A DNA stretch of 14,366 nt from Acidobacteriota bacterium (GTDB lineage: Bacteria > Acidobacteriota > Terriglobia > UBA7540), in NCBI GenBank assembly GCA_021827245.1, contig JAKAWN010000147.1, positions 1 to 14,366 on the forward strand, given 5' to 3'. The notes beneath the pieces were generated by a model. The model saw only the letters and a program-made list of their open reading frames with translations, did not search any database and had not been told where the DNA came from. Positions 1 to 7,983 of this stretch are shown here, in pieces (position 1 is the stretch's first letter; each line of letters begins with the position of its first letter). Position numbers and translations under genes: made by a program.

Positions 1-114
1 AAGGGTACCGAGATTTGGCGTGTTTCCATAGAAAGGCAATGGCTTTAGCGTGGGGCCTCTACCGGGCCGGCACACCACTTTCAGGTGGCCACAGTTGAAA
101 CATGCCGGTTCCAT
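1..114 (-). CDS. Possible partial small Cys-rich protein, running off the left edge
   Basis: On the minus strand a frame opens with ATG at 114 and stays open for all 38 codons to the window edge, starting 12 bases after the higA stop. The start of the product reads MEPACFNCGHLKVVC, with a CxxC pair followed by a third Cys, as in small zinc-binding proteins. There is no clear Shine-Dalgarno site ahead of it and the length seen is too short for statistics. I do not recognise the family. It could equally be chance open DNA after the toxin-antitoxin pair. Confidence 0.25.
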   Translation of the reverse strand, partial: MEPACFNCGHLKVVCRPGRGPTLKPLPFYGNTPNLGTL

Positions 115-126
115 CACTTAGCGCAG

Positions 127-405
127 TTAGCGCAGGCTGAATTCGACTCGTTTGCCAAGCAGATGCGCCACCTTGGCCATCGTATTGAGCGTTATAGATG
201 TGTTGGCGGGGTCCAGCAGCCGGTCAAGGCCGGTGCGGCTGGTCTTTAATCGCCGGGCCATTTCCATCTTGCTGATATGACTCTTGCGCATGGCCTTCTC
301 AAGCTCATGGGCAATCTTAAACTTAATGGCTGTCGCCCGGCACTCCTCCAGAATGCCGTCGTCCGCCAAAAACTCCTCAAAGCTGGAACCTATGTTTTTT
401 CGCAT
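127..405 (-). CDS. higA: HigA-type antitoxin, XRE-family HTH
   Basis: Predicted cytoplasmic antitoxin of 92 aa that should bind and neutralise the HigB-like toxin encoded just upstream and repress their shared promoter. The N-terminal half (GSSFEEFLADDGILEE...) is typical of antitoxins paired with Gp49-like toxins. A helix-turn-helix follows at about residues 44-70 (SKMEMARRLKTSRTGLDRLLD), then the usual tail (NTSITLNTMAKVAHLLGKRVEF). The start ATG lies 11 bases after the toxin stop, and its AGGTGG ribosome site overlaps that stop, so the two genes are translationally coupled. Toxin-first order is normal for higBA. Length and motif order look intact. Family membership is confident; activity is inferred. 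Confidence 0.85.
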   Translation of the reverse strand: MRKNIGSSFEEFLADDGILEECRATAIKFKIAHELEKAMRKSHISKMEMARRLKTSRTGLDRLLDPANTSITLNTMAKVAHLLGKRVEFSLR

Positions 406-416
406 TGCATTACCAC

Positions 417-761
417 CTATGCCAATTGATCGCGTCGTTTTTCCGCGATCTCAATTTCGTGCCGCGGTATTTTTTGCGTTTTCTTAACAAATCCGTGCAG
501 CAGTACCATCGTGCCGCCATGCACGCAAAAAATCACTCTTGCAATCCGTTCTCCAAGTCGGCTCCTGACCTCCCAAAGGCCATTACCCAGGCTGCCAACA
601 AGCGACCTACCGATTGGCCAGCAATATTGCACCTTAAGAACATCGGCACCAATTGCCTTTCGCTCCGCTTTGGGAAGCGCCTGCAGCCATTCACGAACCG
701 GCTCACTGCCGCTGTCCGTCCTGAAGAACATGGCATCGAGTGTTCGCTCAATATCAGTCAT
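417..761 (-). CDS. higB: HigB-type toxin, phage Gp49-like / RelE superfamily
   Basis: Predicted mRNA-cleaving toxin of 114 aa. The sequence follows the Gp49-like family from end to end: FFRTDSGSEPVREWLQALP near the N-terminus, then WPIGRSLVGSLGNGLWEVRSRL (about 48-69), RIARVIFCVHGGTMVLLHGF (about 72-91) and the basic end KKTQKIPRHEIEIAEKRR. Members of this family cleave translated mRNA when the partner antitoxin is lost. It is the first gene of a two-gene unit with higA. It starts about 250 bases after the stop of the SbcC-like gene and downstream of a good terminator, so it probably has its own promoter. The ATG is followed by a full-length, undamaged frame. Confidence 0.85.
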   Translation of the reverse strand: MTDIERTLDAMFFRTDSGSEPVREWLQALPKAERKAIGADVLKVQYCWPIGRSLVGSLGNGLWEVRSRLGERIARVIFCVHGGTMVLLHGFVKKTQKIPRHEIEIAEKRRDQLA

Positions 762-764
762 GAG

Positions 765-781
765 TGTACCATTTTTTGTAC
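765..781. promoter_or_regulatory. Candidate operator of the higBA pair (TGTAC direct repeat)
   Basis: The pentamer TGTAC occurs twice, at 765-769 and 777-781, starting 12 bases apart and separated by an A/T-rich run, immediately upstream of the higB start codon on the minus strand. Each contains the palindrome GTAC. Spacing near one helical turn beside an XRE antitoxin gene fits an autoregulatory site, but this rests on position and repetition alone. Confidence 0.3.
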
Positions 782-928
782 GTCCTGTCCATTTGTATCG
801 TTGCCGATCCCGACCGGGCGTGGATTCTGGCGGACATCGGGACAGGTCCAGGTAAGTTCAAGTTTTTGTTTGCCGTTGGCCATGGGGGACATTCACGAAT
901 GGCCTGCAGCGTCGGCGACCGGTTCAGT

Positions 929-958
929 AAAAAAAGACTTGCCAGGAGGCTGGCAAAT
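929..958 (-). terminator. Rho-independent terminator of the eight-gene operon
   Basis: On the minus strand ATTTGCCAG and CTGGCAAGT form a 9-bp stem (one U-G pair) around a CCTC loop at 937-958. It is followed after one base by seven T at 935-929. It lies 54 bases after the TAA of the SbcC-like gene and before higB, so it should separate the two transcription units. Confidence 0.8.
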
Positions 959-1011
959 GAGGTATATAGGGGCATTTATAATTGACCGGTTTTCACCCGC
1001 CTTGGTGACAA

Positions 1012-3645
1012 TTACCGCAATGAAATACAGGTGGCCTCTCCGATGTTGCCATAGCGGTCCGGAACACAGGTGAAAATCACGATTTGGCACTCTTTGGCAG
1101 CTTTGGCCAACACGGCCCCCATGAGCCGCAGGCGGTTGTGGTCAGTGTAACCAAGGGCATCGTCCAGGATGAGCGGCATACCGCCATTCTGGGACACAAT
1201 CATCGAACATGCGGATCGGAAGATCAAAGAAAGCTGTTCTCGGGTGCCACCACTCAACGAATCAAACAATACGGTAATATTCTGCAACGTTCGACTCGTA
1301 ATCCGCAATTCCTCGCTGATATCCACTTGGAAGGAGTCATCGAACACCAGACGTCCGAGTTGCTCAATCTTTTCCTTCAGCGGAGCCACATACGCCCGCC
1401 GCACCTTGACCCGTTCCTCCCGCATGGTCTCAAAGAGGCATTTGGCAGAAGATGCTCGCCGATGAAGGGATGCAGAGTCTGTCATCAGACGTTCGCAAGC
1501 AGTCTGCGCCGCGTGTAGCTTCTCGTAAAGCCCCTCCTCACCGTGAATTTTCAGACGTGTCTGGACTACGGTTAGTTCAGTTTGAGCGGCATCCCGGCGA
1601 TTGTGGGTAGTTTGCAGGGAACCTTTGGCTGTTTCCGACAAGGCTTTCACCCTTTCGGGATTTTTCGTCCTGAGCGCCGTCTCGGCACATTGAACGCCGG
1701 CATTCTCAGAAGCCACGACCTGGACTGCCTGCGCCAGCGCCTTTTCCAAGCCATCATCGGAAATATTCTCGCGTGCCCGTTTAAGGTCTGCACGAGCTTG
1801 GATAAGGTGTTTGGACGAGAGATCGAGTGACGCCCGTGACTGGTGATGCTTTGTGTTGTGATCATTCCATACACCACGGGCCACATCCAAAGTTTGGTGG
1901 GCCAACTCACATGCGTGTGCTGCTTGCCGGTGGGTCAATTCACTGCTCTTCCATTCCTTTTCTGCCGATTCCAAATCAGGGCATATCGCAGGATGCTTTG
2001 CGCGGTTGCCAACGTAGGCTGGTACGGTTTGCTCAAGGCCCATAAGCATTTCCGCAAGCTTTTCGTATGTCAGATCGCGGAGATTTTCTTTTTCAATCTG
2101 CGTCTTGGCGGCTGCAACTCGTGAGGCCTCATTGCGGGTTTCGTAGGCCTGTCTGGCCTCACTTGGGCCGACAACACTGGCGTTTTCGCACAGGCAGTCC
2201 AATTCTCCCTGGCAGTCTACGACCCTTTTTTCGAGCTTTTCGAAGCTGGCACCAGCGATCACATCGATATTTAGCTTTTTAGGAATACTCAATCGCAGGT
2301 TGCTGGTGACAGTCAGTGATCGCTCGCTGCCCTTGCTCAGCGTCGTGTCTTTCCCGTCGATTATCATGAAACATTCGGCCAGGCTTTCAAGACGTACTTG
2401 AGGTGCGCCGGTTTCCAGCTTTGCTTTGGCAGCAAGCAGTTCCTTTTCCGCTGCTTCTATGGACTCCAGAACCCGCGCGGTCACCTTGTTACAACGAAGC
2501 AGTTTCTCGGCCTGCGCAGCGTTTTTTCTGGCTTCATCTATGCGGGACTTGCGTTCACCGAGTTGTTCGAGTTGCAATTTATTCTGATAATAGTCAAAAT
2601 CCGCCCGTCGAAGTTCGGCGTTCTTGTCTGCTAATTTTCTCACTTCATCAGCCTGACTGAATGTCACCTGTGTCTTCTTGAGTTCACGCTGGGCCTGCTC
2701 CAAGACTGGAACGGACATAGCACTTTCAGCATTGATCTTCTTGTATTCCTGATCAGCTTCGGCAACCCTCGTGATCAGCGCCTGGCGAAAGTCACGGTCG
2801 CGGTGTGCCGCTTCTTCGGATTGTTGGGCCGACTGCAGCTTCAAACGCGACGTTGAGAGCGCACCCTCCAAATCTCTGATCTCGGCAAGTGACGTTGTAT
2901 AGGCAGTGACCTCTTGAGTAAGTCTATCATCCTGTTCCTTCAATTGTGCCAATTCCTCCTGGAGAGAGGCGGTACGTTCGGTATCATCGTCGAGACTACG
3001 GATTGCTTGCTCGATATTGGAGGCTTCTTCTTCGGAGCGCGTCAATGCAGTACGTGCATCTGTCAGCTCTTTTCGCTCTGCACCGCGCTCGGTGTAATAA
3101 CGAAGGTATTCCGTTCGCACTTTGTCGAATAGGCCCACTTCGGCGGGATCGGTGGGACGGCCACCAGCCGCCTGATCCAACGCGGCTGAAAGTGATGTCT
3201 GCCTGGCCAGATCGGGCTGGTGGATGGCGTCGCCTTGCTGAATGGTCAGTGCCTTCCAGAGGTCAACGTCAAGCGTCTCGCGGAGGATGGCGTCAGCGCG
3301 TTCGTGTGCTTTGCGCCCTGTGTGGTTTTCCGGGTTGGGTTTTGTGATGATAAGTGTGGTTTCTGGTCGTTTCAGAAACCTCTTGAAGTACGTGAACGCG
3401 TAAGGCCCGCTTTCCGCTTGCAGCTCAATCTCCGGTCCCTCGTCTCTATGCACTGGCTTGACCGCTTCGACATTCCTATGCCTGCTGTTATCCAAATACT
3501 CGAAGAGAAGACCTATGGCTTCGCGAAGACTGGTTTTCCCAGCTTCATTGGGGCCCTGAATGAGTGTAATACCATCGGGACCGAACTTTACCTCGGCGGC
3601 GGTAATGCCCCTGTAATTGGCAACTCGAAGTCGAATGAATTTCAT
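1012..3645 (-). CDS. SbcC/Rad50-like SMC-type ATPase (YhaN-like AAA domain)
   Basis: An 877-aa coiled-coil ATPase, the expected partner of the SbcD/Mre11-like nuclease. The N-terminal lobe has Walker A GPNEAGKTS at 31-39 and a Q-loop-like segment LTIQQGDAIH at about 133-142. Long charged heptad-like stretches cover about 180-410 and 470-760. The C-terminal lobe has the ABC signature LSGGTREQ at 797-804, Walker B PLILDDALGYTD at 824-835 and the end strand VIFTCVPDRYG. No CxxC zinc hook is visible at the mid-point; instead about 413-465 looks beta-rich and the nearest Cys group is DCLC at 483-486. Walker B carries DD rather than DE, as often in the YhaN-like branch. ATG overlaps the upstream stop (ATGA) and has GGGAGG 5 bases ahead. 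Last gene of the operon. Confidence 0.85.
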   Translation of the reverse strand: MKFIRLRVANYRGITAAEVKFGPDGITLIQGPNEAGKTSLREAIGLLFEYLDNSRHRNVEAVKPVHRDEGPEIELQAESGPYAFTYFKRFLKRPETTLIITKPNPENHTGRKAHERADAILRETLDVDLWKALTIQQGDAIHQPDLARQTSLSAALDQAAGGRPTDPAEVGLFDKVRTEYLRYYTERGAERKELTDARTALTRSEEEASNIEQAIRSLDDDTERTASLQEELAQLKEQDDRLTQEVTAYTTSLAEIRDLEGALSTSRLKLQSAQQSEEAAHRDRDFRQALITRVAEADQEYKKINAESAMSVPVLEQAQRELKKTQVTFSQADEVRKLADKNAELRRADFDYYQNKLQLEQLGERKSRIDEARKNAAQAEKLLRCNKVTARVLESIEAAEKELLAAKAKLETGAPQVRLESLAECFMIIDGKDTTLSKGSERSLTVTSNLRLSIPKKLNIDVIAGASFEKLEKRVVDCQGELDCLCENASVVGPSEARQAYETRNEASRVAAAKTQIEKENLRDLTYEKLAEMLMGLEQTVPAYVGNRAKHPAICPDLESAEKEWKSSELTHRQAAHACELAHQTLDVARGVWNDHNTKHHQSRASLDLSSKHLIQARADLKRARENISDDGLEKALAQAVQVVASENAGVQCAETALRTKNPERVKALSETAKGSLQTTHNRRDAAQTELTVVQTRLKIHGEEGLYEKLHAAQTACERLMTDSASLHRRASSAKCLFETMREERVKVRRAYVAPLKEKIEQLGRLVFDDSFQVDISEELRITSRTLQNITVLFDSLSGGTREQLSLIFRSACSMIVSQNGGMPLILDDALGYTDHNRLRLMGAVLAKAAKECQIVIFTCVPDRYGNIGEATCISLR

Positions 3646-4772
3646 ACCGCCTCCCTTGCCAACCGCAACAGAAGCATCAAAGCTTCGCGGGCTTCTGTAC
3701 CTGCGATTCCACCGTCCACGATTTTGTTGCGTAGTCGTTGAACCGTTGCATCGGCAAAACCCGAAAATCCGAGATTCGTAAAATCTGTATCGTCAGGTAC
3801 GAGGAGAAGTTCCTCATCCCGAACATCGAAAGCCCCAAATACATCTTGTGCGGCAGTAAGATGATTTTGAAGTGCTCCGCTCAATGTCAGAGAAAGTGAG
3901 CCAACGAGGTTCAACCGAATCACCGTGCGGTCCTTATTGTCGATCTCTTCCAGTGATTTCCGTAATGCTTCTACATCGTCGGCGGCATTGAGGTCAACCC
4001 GTGCCCGCTCGATGAACCGCCACTGCCCTATCTGGACTGGTTTGGTAGTTATACGATCTTCACCAACTTCCACGATCTGGGCATAACCGGATTGCACCTC
4101 TCCAAAATCCGTGCTCTCCGGTGTTCCTGAATACCAAATACGGTCGCCAACACCGACCTTGGTCAAGGAATGTCGGTCACCAAGCGCCACAAAGTGAACC
4201 TTTCCTTCGCCTATGGCGCGGTCGAGTGTGGCAACTGCAATAGTCCCGGCGGCATGCCGGTCGGGCGTGAGTGTATCGACGGCCCCATGCCCCATACAAA
4301 TACGGATGGTTCCTTTCGCAGGCACGAGGGCTTTGATCGCATCGGTAATGGGATTGGTTACGGGTCGTTTCGACATCCACGGCGAGCCGACCATTTCCAC
4401 TCCGTCAGCAATCTTGATGGGGGCAGAAGTTTCGATTACCTGCACTTGGTCGGGCTTCCTCTCATTGAAAGTGCTTGAGCGATAAACGGAAGCTGCATTC
4501 AACGGGTCATGGTTGCCGGGAAGGAGGAACACTGGAATGGGCACGTCCTTGAGCGCCTCCAGAGCGCGGGCAACGGTTTTCCGGTCCACTTGGTTCGATT
4601 CAAATACGTCGCCACACACCAGCATAAACTGGCACTTCTCGTCTCTGGCAATGCGCCCCATGGCACGAATTGCATCGAATCGCGCCTGGCTATAGCGGTC
4701 CTGTGCGCCTTCTGAAAGGAAGTGACGGGTCATGCCCAACTGCCAGTCGCTTGTATGAAGAAAACGAATCAT
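3642..4772 (-). CDS. SbcD/Mre11-like metallophosphoesterase, DNA-end nuclease
   Basis: A 376-aa calcineurin-like phosphoesterase, predicted to cut DNA ends together with the SbcC-like ATPase, whose gene overlaps its stop by ATGA. Metal-site motifs appear in order: D9-W-Q11 (usually DxH), GD55 in GDVFES, GNHD at 86-89, GH at 161-162, and GDRH at 198-201 (usually GHxH). The Q in motif I and the D in the last motif occur in a known DNA-repair branch of the family (HTADWQ type), so they need not mean loss of activity. Residues after about 240 form the capping/DNA-contact region. The ATG has AGAGGA about 6 bases upstream and lies 45 bases after herA. A broken copy of its 5' end is found at 11039-11236. 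Confidence 0.85.
   Translation of the reverse strand: MIRFLHTSDWQLGMTRHFLSEGAQDRYSQARFDAIRAMGRIARDEKCQFMLVCGDVFESNQVDRKTVARALEALKDVPIPVFLLPGNHDPLNAASVYRSSTFNERKPDQVQVIETSAPIKIADGVEMVGSPWMSKRPVTNPITDAIKALVPAKGTIRICMGHGAVDTLTPDRHAAGTIAVATLDRAIGEGKVHFVALGDRHSLTKVGVGDRIWYSGTPESTDFGEVQSGYAQIVEVGEDRITTKPVQIGQWRFIERARVDLNAADDVEALRKSLEEIDNKDRTVIRLNLVGSLSLTLSGALQNHLTAAQDVFGAFDVRDEELLLVPDDTDFTNLGFSGFADATVQRLRNKIVDGGIAGTEAREALMLLLRLAREAV
4578..4772 (-). repeat. 5' segment of the SbcD-like gene, diverged direct repeat of 11039-11236
   Basis: The first ~65 codons of the intact gene match the decayed copy at 11039-11236 in the same orientation. Over the first 39 bases 32 are identical. Later blocks such as KCQFxLV and VFES also match once frameshifts are allowed for. 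The two copies start 6464 bases apart and bracket the genes for HerA, NurA, the IrrE-like protease, the HTH protein, the sigma factor and the methyltransferase. Confidence 0.8.
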
Positions 4773-4817
4773 AGATGTCCTCTAATAAAGGCTTTACGCC
4801 GTGCCGTTTGTCCGGAA

Positions 4818-6638
4818 TCACTGCGTCATCAGCAATCGACACGGTGCCGGATCGATTGCCGTCTGCACAGGCCGGGTGTGAGACGTGAACGAACAAATCG
4901 CCTGACCGGCGGCGAGTGATGGTAAGTGATGCCACAATGATGCCTCAATTCCACCAATCGATCGTTGAAGCCGGTTGATTACATTGGCATCGCTAATCTT
5001 GTGCAAAATCCAGTTGTTAATCAGCCCAAGAACCTCGTCCGGCAGATGTTGTGGAAGCTGCGTGACGAAACACAGGCCCAACCAGCGTTTCCGGCCGCGA
5101 CGGGCAATACGGGCAACTTGCTGGAACAGCACGGGCATCTGCTTGATCCGATTCGCGGAAAGGAATTCGTGTGCCTCTTCGATGAACACCATCGTCGGTG
5201 TCGGTGATTTCCCCGCTTTGGAGGCGGCACGGTAATTCTCTTCCTGTTGCCGTTGAATACCGCGAAGAAGATCGGCGATTACAAGGTTGTTCACTTGGGG
5301 CGAGTCGGTGTCACTGAGGTCGATGACGGTAACGCGGCCAGGCTGGAGCATGTTACCAAAATCCACCGGAGCAGCTTTCTTTGAGTCAAACACGCCTAAC
5401 CGCTTCAACCGCCCAAGCTTGCCCAGGAGAGCGCGCCAGCTAAATACATGCTTGGGTGGGTCTGCACTTCCGATAATCTGTTTTAGGATCGCCACGTTAG
5501 ATTGAAATGTAGAATCAGTTAAATATGGGTCAGTGGTCTTCTTGTCAACAATCGCCTCGATCAATAACGCGATGTCGCATAGTTGTGTGAGCGTCATTGT
5601 AGGGTAACCTGAGTCGAACTCATCGAGGTCGAGTAACTGAACCTGGTCTTCTGGCGTTTTTGGCCAAATCTTAAGACGCTCTAGAGCGCGTTTGCAAATG
5701 TCGTAGGCCTTGATGAACCGTTCTTCTTGTGCGTCGCTAAACTCTAAGATTTCCTTGACGGCATATGGAGAGAAGGCCGAGAATGGCAGGCTAAACGGCA
5801 AAATCTTTTGGTGTCTTGGGTTTGCACAGTCTCTGCCAACGAGGTGAAGGATGTGCGTGTTGACGACGCCAGCCGGTTTGCGACCACGGCGCTCCAGGGC
5901 CTCTTTCATGACCGGATTGTCGGTTGGCTCGTGAATGGCGCAGTACTCGCCCTCGGTGTCGATCAGGACCACGGACATTTCACGTTGCTGGAGCTGCGCT
6001 ATAAGTCCAGATACCGTGGTCGACTTTCCACCACCGGTTGTACCGAGGATTCCCAGGTGGCGCGGAAATACGGCCTTGCTATTGGATGGAATACGAACCT
6101 CCAAATCATCAAATCCATCGGCAAGCCCCAGGCAAATATCCCCGCCAAGACGAAGGACAGCGGACGTCTCCACCTTGTCCAGAACAAACACGGGGCTGTT
6201 AGGTTTCGGGCGTCGGCGGGGTGGAACGATGGTGCCAGTCTCGAGTCGTTCCCCGATCAGTGCTAACTGGCCGCGCCCGTGAAATGGTGGCATCAAAAGC
6301 CCGCCGCGGACTGTGGAAGCAATGATAGGTGTGGCATCTGCAGAGAGACCATCTGGTTCGGCAAACGGACCCGCTACAACTGCCGCAAGGTATTCACGGT
6401 TATCCGGGAGGCTGTGAATTCGCACCAGCGCTTGGCTGGGCAGGGTATCAATGGAGTCCTTTGGCAGCAAGATCGTGACGGTCCCGTCTTCGCTCCTGCC
6501 AGAATCAAACATGGTTACGCCAACACTGCCGTTATACGCCGGCGGTCGCGACCATGGACCCCCGGCCCTCTTTCCATCCTGCTCTATTCGCTGAAACACT
6601 TCGGTGGGTGTTGCTTCGATACCGCTTTCAGTGGCCAT
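4818..6638 (-). CDS. herA: HerA-type hexameric DNA translocase ATPase
   Basis: A 606-aa member of the FtsK-HerA superfamily, expected to form a hexamer that pumps duplex DNA into its NurA partner. The first ~110 residues are beta-rich and fit a HAS-barrel region. Walker A is GTTGGGKST at 199-207. A strand with DTEGEY (227-232) follows, then Walker B PTMVFIEEAHEFL at about 481-493. The arginine-finger/sensor block RIARRGRKRWLGLCFVTQLP is at 510-529 and the HerA-like end block NNWILHKISDANVINRL at 541-557. I chose the ATG at 6638 because GGAGAT lies 9 bases ahead of it. Starts at 6656 (ATG) or 6680 (GTG, overlapping the nurA stop as GTGA) have no clear ribosome site but would add 6 or 14 residues. 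Translationally close to nurA, as in archaea. Confidence 0.88.
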   Translation of the reverse strand: MATESGIEATPTEVFQRIEQDGKRAGGPWSRPPAYNGSVGVTMFDSGRSEDGTVTILLPKDSIDTLPSQALVRIHSLPDNREYLAAVVAGPFAEPDGLSADATPIIASTVRGGLLMPPFHGRGQLALIGERLETGTIVPPRRRPKPNSPVFVLDKVETSAVLRLGGDICLGLADGFDDLEVRIPSNSKAVFPRHLGILGTTGGGKSTTVSGLIAQLQQREMSVVLIDTEGEYCAIHEPTDNPVMKEALERRGRKPAGVVNTHILHLVGRDCANPRHQKILPFSLPFSAFSPYAVKEILEFSDAQEERFIKAYDICKRALERLKIWPKTPEDQVQLLDLDEFDSGYPTMTLTQLCDIALLIEAIVDKKTTDPYLTDSTFQSNVAILKQIIGSADPPKHVFSWRALLGKLGRLKRLGVFDSKKAAPVDFGNMLQPGRVTVIDLSDTDSPQVNNLVIADLLRGIQRQQEENYRAASKAGKSPTPTMVFIEEAHEFLSANRIKQMPVLFQQVARIARRGRKRWLGLCFVTQLPQHLPDEVLGLINNWILHKISDANVINRLQRSIGGIEASLWHHLPSLAAGQAICSFTSHTRPVQTAIDPAPCRLLMTQ

Positions 6639-6645
6639 ATATTGT

Positions 6646-6651
6646 ATCTCC
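6646..6651 (-). promoter_or_regulatory. Ribosome-binding site deciding the herA start
   Basis: The minus strand reads GGAGAT here, with 9 bases between GGAG and the ATG at 6638. The upstream alternatives (ATG 6656, GTG 6680) lack a comparable purine block. This favours the shorter HerA protein. Confidence 0.55.
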
Positions 6652-6676
6652 AGCATGAACCAAATATCCGGGTTAC

Positions 6677-7912
6677 TCACCGTCGCGATGCTCGCTCTGC
6701 CAAGTAACGGAAAGGCTCGCCAGCGTCCGCATACGCAAGTTGGTTCGTAGCGGCAAACGTGTCGCCGCCAAACATCATCTGGCAGACCTTGTCTGCCAGG
6801 TCAATCAGCATTGGAAAACCGCGATGTTCTTGAAGAACGCTGTCGGCCAGCGCCAGGAGTGCCGCTTCATGTACGTGGTCGGCATGGGCATAGAACACTT
6901 GGGCCGGCGCATACTGTGATGCCCGGTACACGCCAATGAGAACCTTGTCACCCGCCACATTGACAAAATCTTCCACGGCGTTCTTCGCTGCGCCCCAGTG
7001 TTGTCCACGGTAATGGCCTTGGGCAATCCGCTCAAGTTTCATCTTCAGAGAGTCCACAATGGCATATTCCAAGGGCTGCAGGGCGCCGCCGATCGTAAGT
7101 AGTTCGCGTTCGTTTGGACCACTGGGTACATACACGAACTTTCCGAACGCGATCAATTCCTTGAGCAGATTGACACCCATCTCACAAAGTTGTGGACTAC
7201 CTGATCCTGTTACCAACTCATAGGCCAGAGGATTGCCGTGGCCCATCCGCCAGACCGCCGTAGATTTTTTCAGCAGCACGGCGCGCTCGGCAAAAGCCAT
7301 GATTCCACGACGGGCCAAATCGCTGAGTTGATCTCGTTTTGAGGGTTGGTCTGCGCTCCCACGGCTACGCCGACGTTCCAGCAATTCAAGGGTTTCCTCA
7401 ATGGCGCTGGCACCCGATACACGTAGATCACGACGGAAAAGCCGATGTCCCCAAGAGCCCTGGTCACCCCGGTACGATACCAAACTCACGCCGATCTGGG
7501 TGATTGTAACGGGCAGAGTATCGTGTGTGGCAATGGTGCCGTCACAGGCCTCAACACCACCATTGAAAAGTAGCCGACTGTGAATCGTCTCTACCTGCTC
7601 TATGGATGTGCGGTACACGCCAGCACCTGCGGGTGCTTGGGGGCGAGATTTTAGCAACGGAAATATCCTGTCGCGGATTTCGCGGTGCATTTGGCTTTCC
7701 TGACGCACCGCATCGGACACTTCAGCCTGGACCCGCTCATACATCGCCGCTAATTCTGCCCCAGGCCGCCAAGTGTCGAGGTCCAGAGTGTTTTCGAGTG
7801 GCTCTCCGAAGGCTGACTGAAAGTCGGAAGCGCCTACCGCTGCGATTTCTGTGTCGTCGATCGGTTTTTTGACGAGGGCTTCGTCCATTGGTTCACTCGC
7901 TGGGTGGTTCAT
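6677..7912 (-). CDS. nurA: NurA-like DNA nuclease
   Basis: A 411-aa protein that fits NurA, the nuclease that works inside the HerA hexamer. Visible hallmarks are a beta strand with the acidic motif EACDGT (121-126; NurA motif DG[ST]), the helical segment with MAFAERAVLLKK (about 205-216), and a C-terminal GFPMLIDLADKVCQMMF block (365-381). That last block matches the NurA ending of the form GYPxPLIxAH. The second acidic strand motif usual in NurA (DGxL) is not clear; MGHGNPLAYEL stands at about that position. The N-terminal ~95 residues are acidic and helical with no motif I know. I chose the ATG at 7912, with AGGG 10 bases upstream; a longer frame to 8038 would overlap the upstream gene. 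The stop overlaps the possible GTG start of herA. Confidence 0.72.
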   Translation of the reverse strand: MNHPASEPMDEALVKKPIDDTEIAAVGASDFQSAFGEPLENTLDLDTWRPGAELAAMYERVQAEVSDAVRQESQMHREIRDRIFPLLKSRPQAPAGAGVYRTSIEQVETIHSRLLFNGGVEACDGTIATHDTLPVTITQIGVSLVSYRGDQGSWGHRLFRRDLRVSGASAIEETLELLERRRSRGSADQPSKRDQLSDLARRGIMAFAERAVLLKKSTAVWRMGHGNPLAYELVTGSGSPQLCEMGVNLLKELIAFGKFVYVPSGPNERELLTIGGALQPLEYAIVDSLKMKLERIAQGHYRGQHWGAAKNAVEDFVNVAGDKVLIGVYRASQYAPAQVFYAHADHVHEAALLALADSVLQEHRGFPMLIDLADKVCQMMFGGDTFAATNQLAYADAGEPFRYLAERASRR

Positions 7913-7983
7913 AAAGGTACATCCCTGAAAACTATCACCGAATCTACTTCCGCGCCCACGATGAAAGTGCGACGTACGGAATC

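Noticed and set aside
979..1014. Nested inverted repeat TAATTG/CAATTA and TCACC/GGTGA over the SbcC-like stop codon
   Set aside because: The arms are short and interrupted by an 8-base bulge with no T tract; the terminator at 929-958 explains the end better.
405..1073. Plus-strand open frame of 222 codons across higB and the terminator
   Set aside because: It is antisense to a well-supported toxin gene and runs through the terminator, and its product resembles no family I know.
2946..3741. Plus-strand open frames opposite the SbcC-like and SbcD-like genes
   Set aside because: They lie opposite coding DNA with clear motifs on the minus strand, and lack ribosome sites or recognisable domains.
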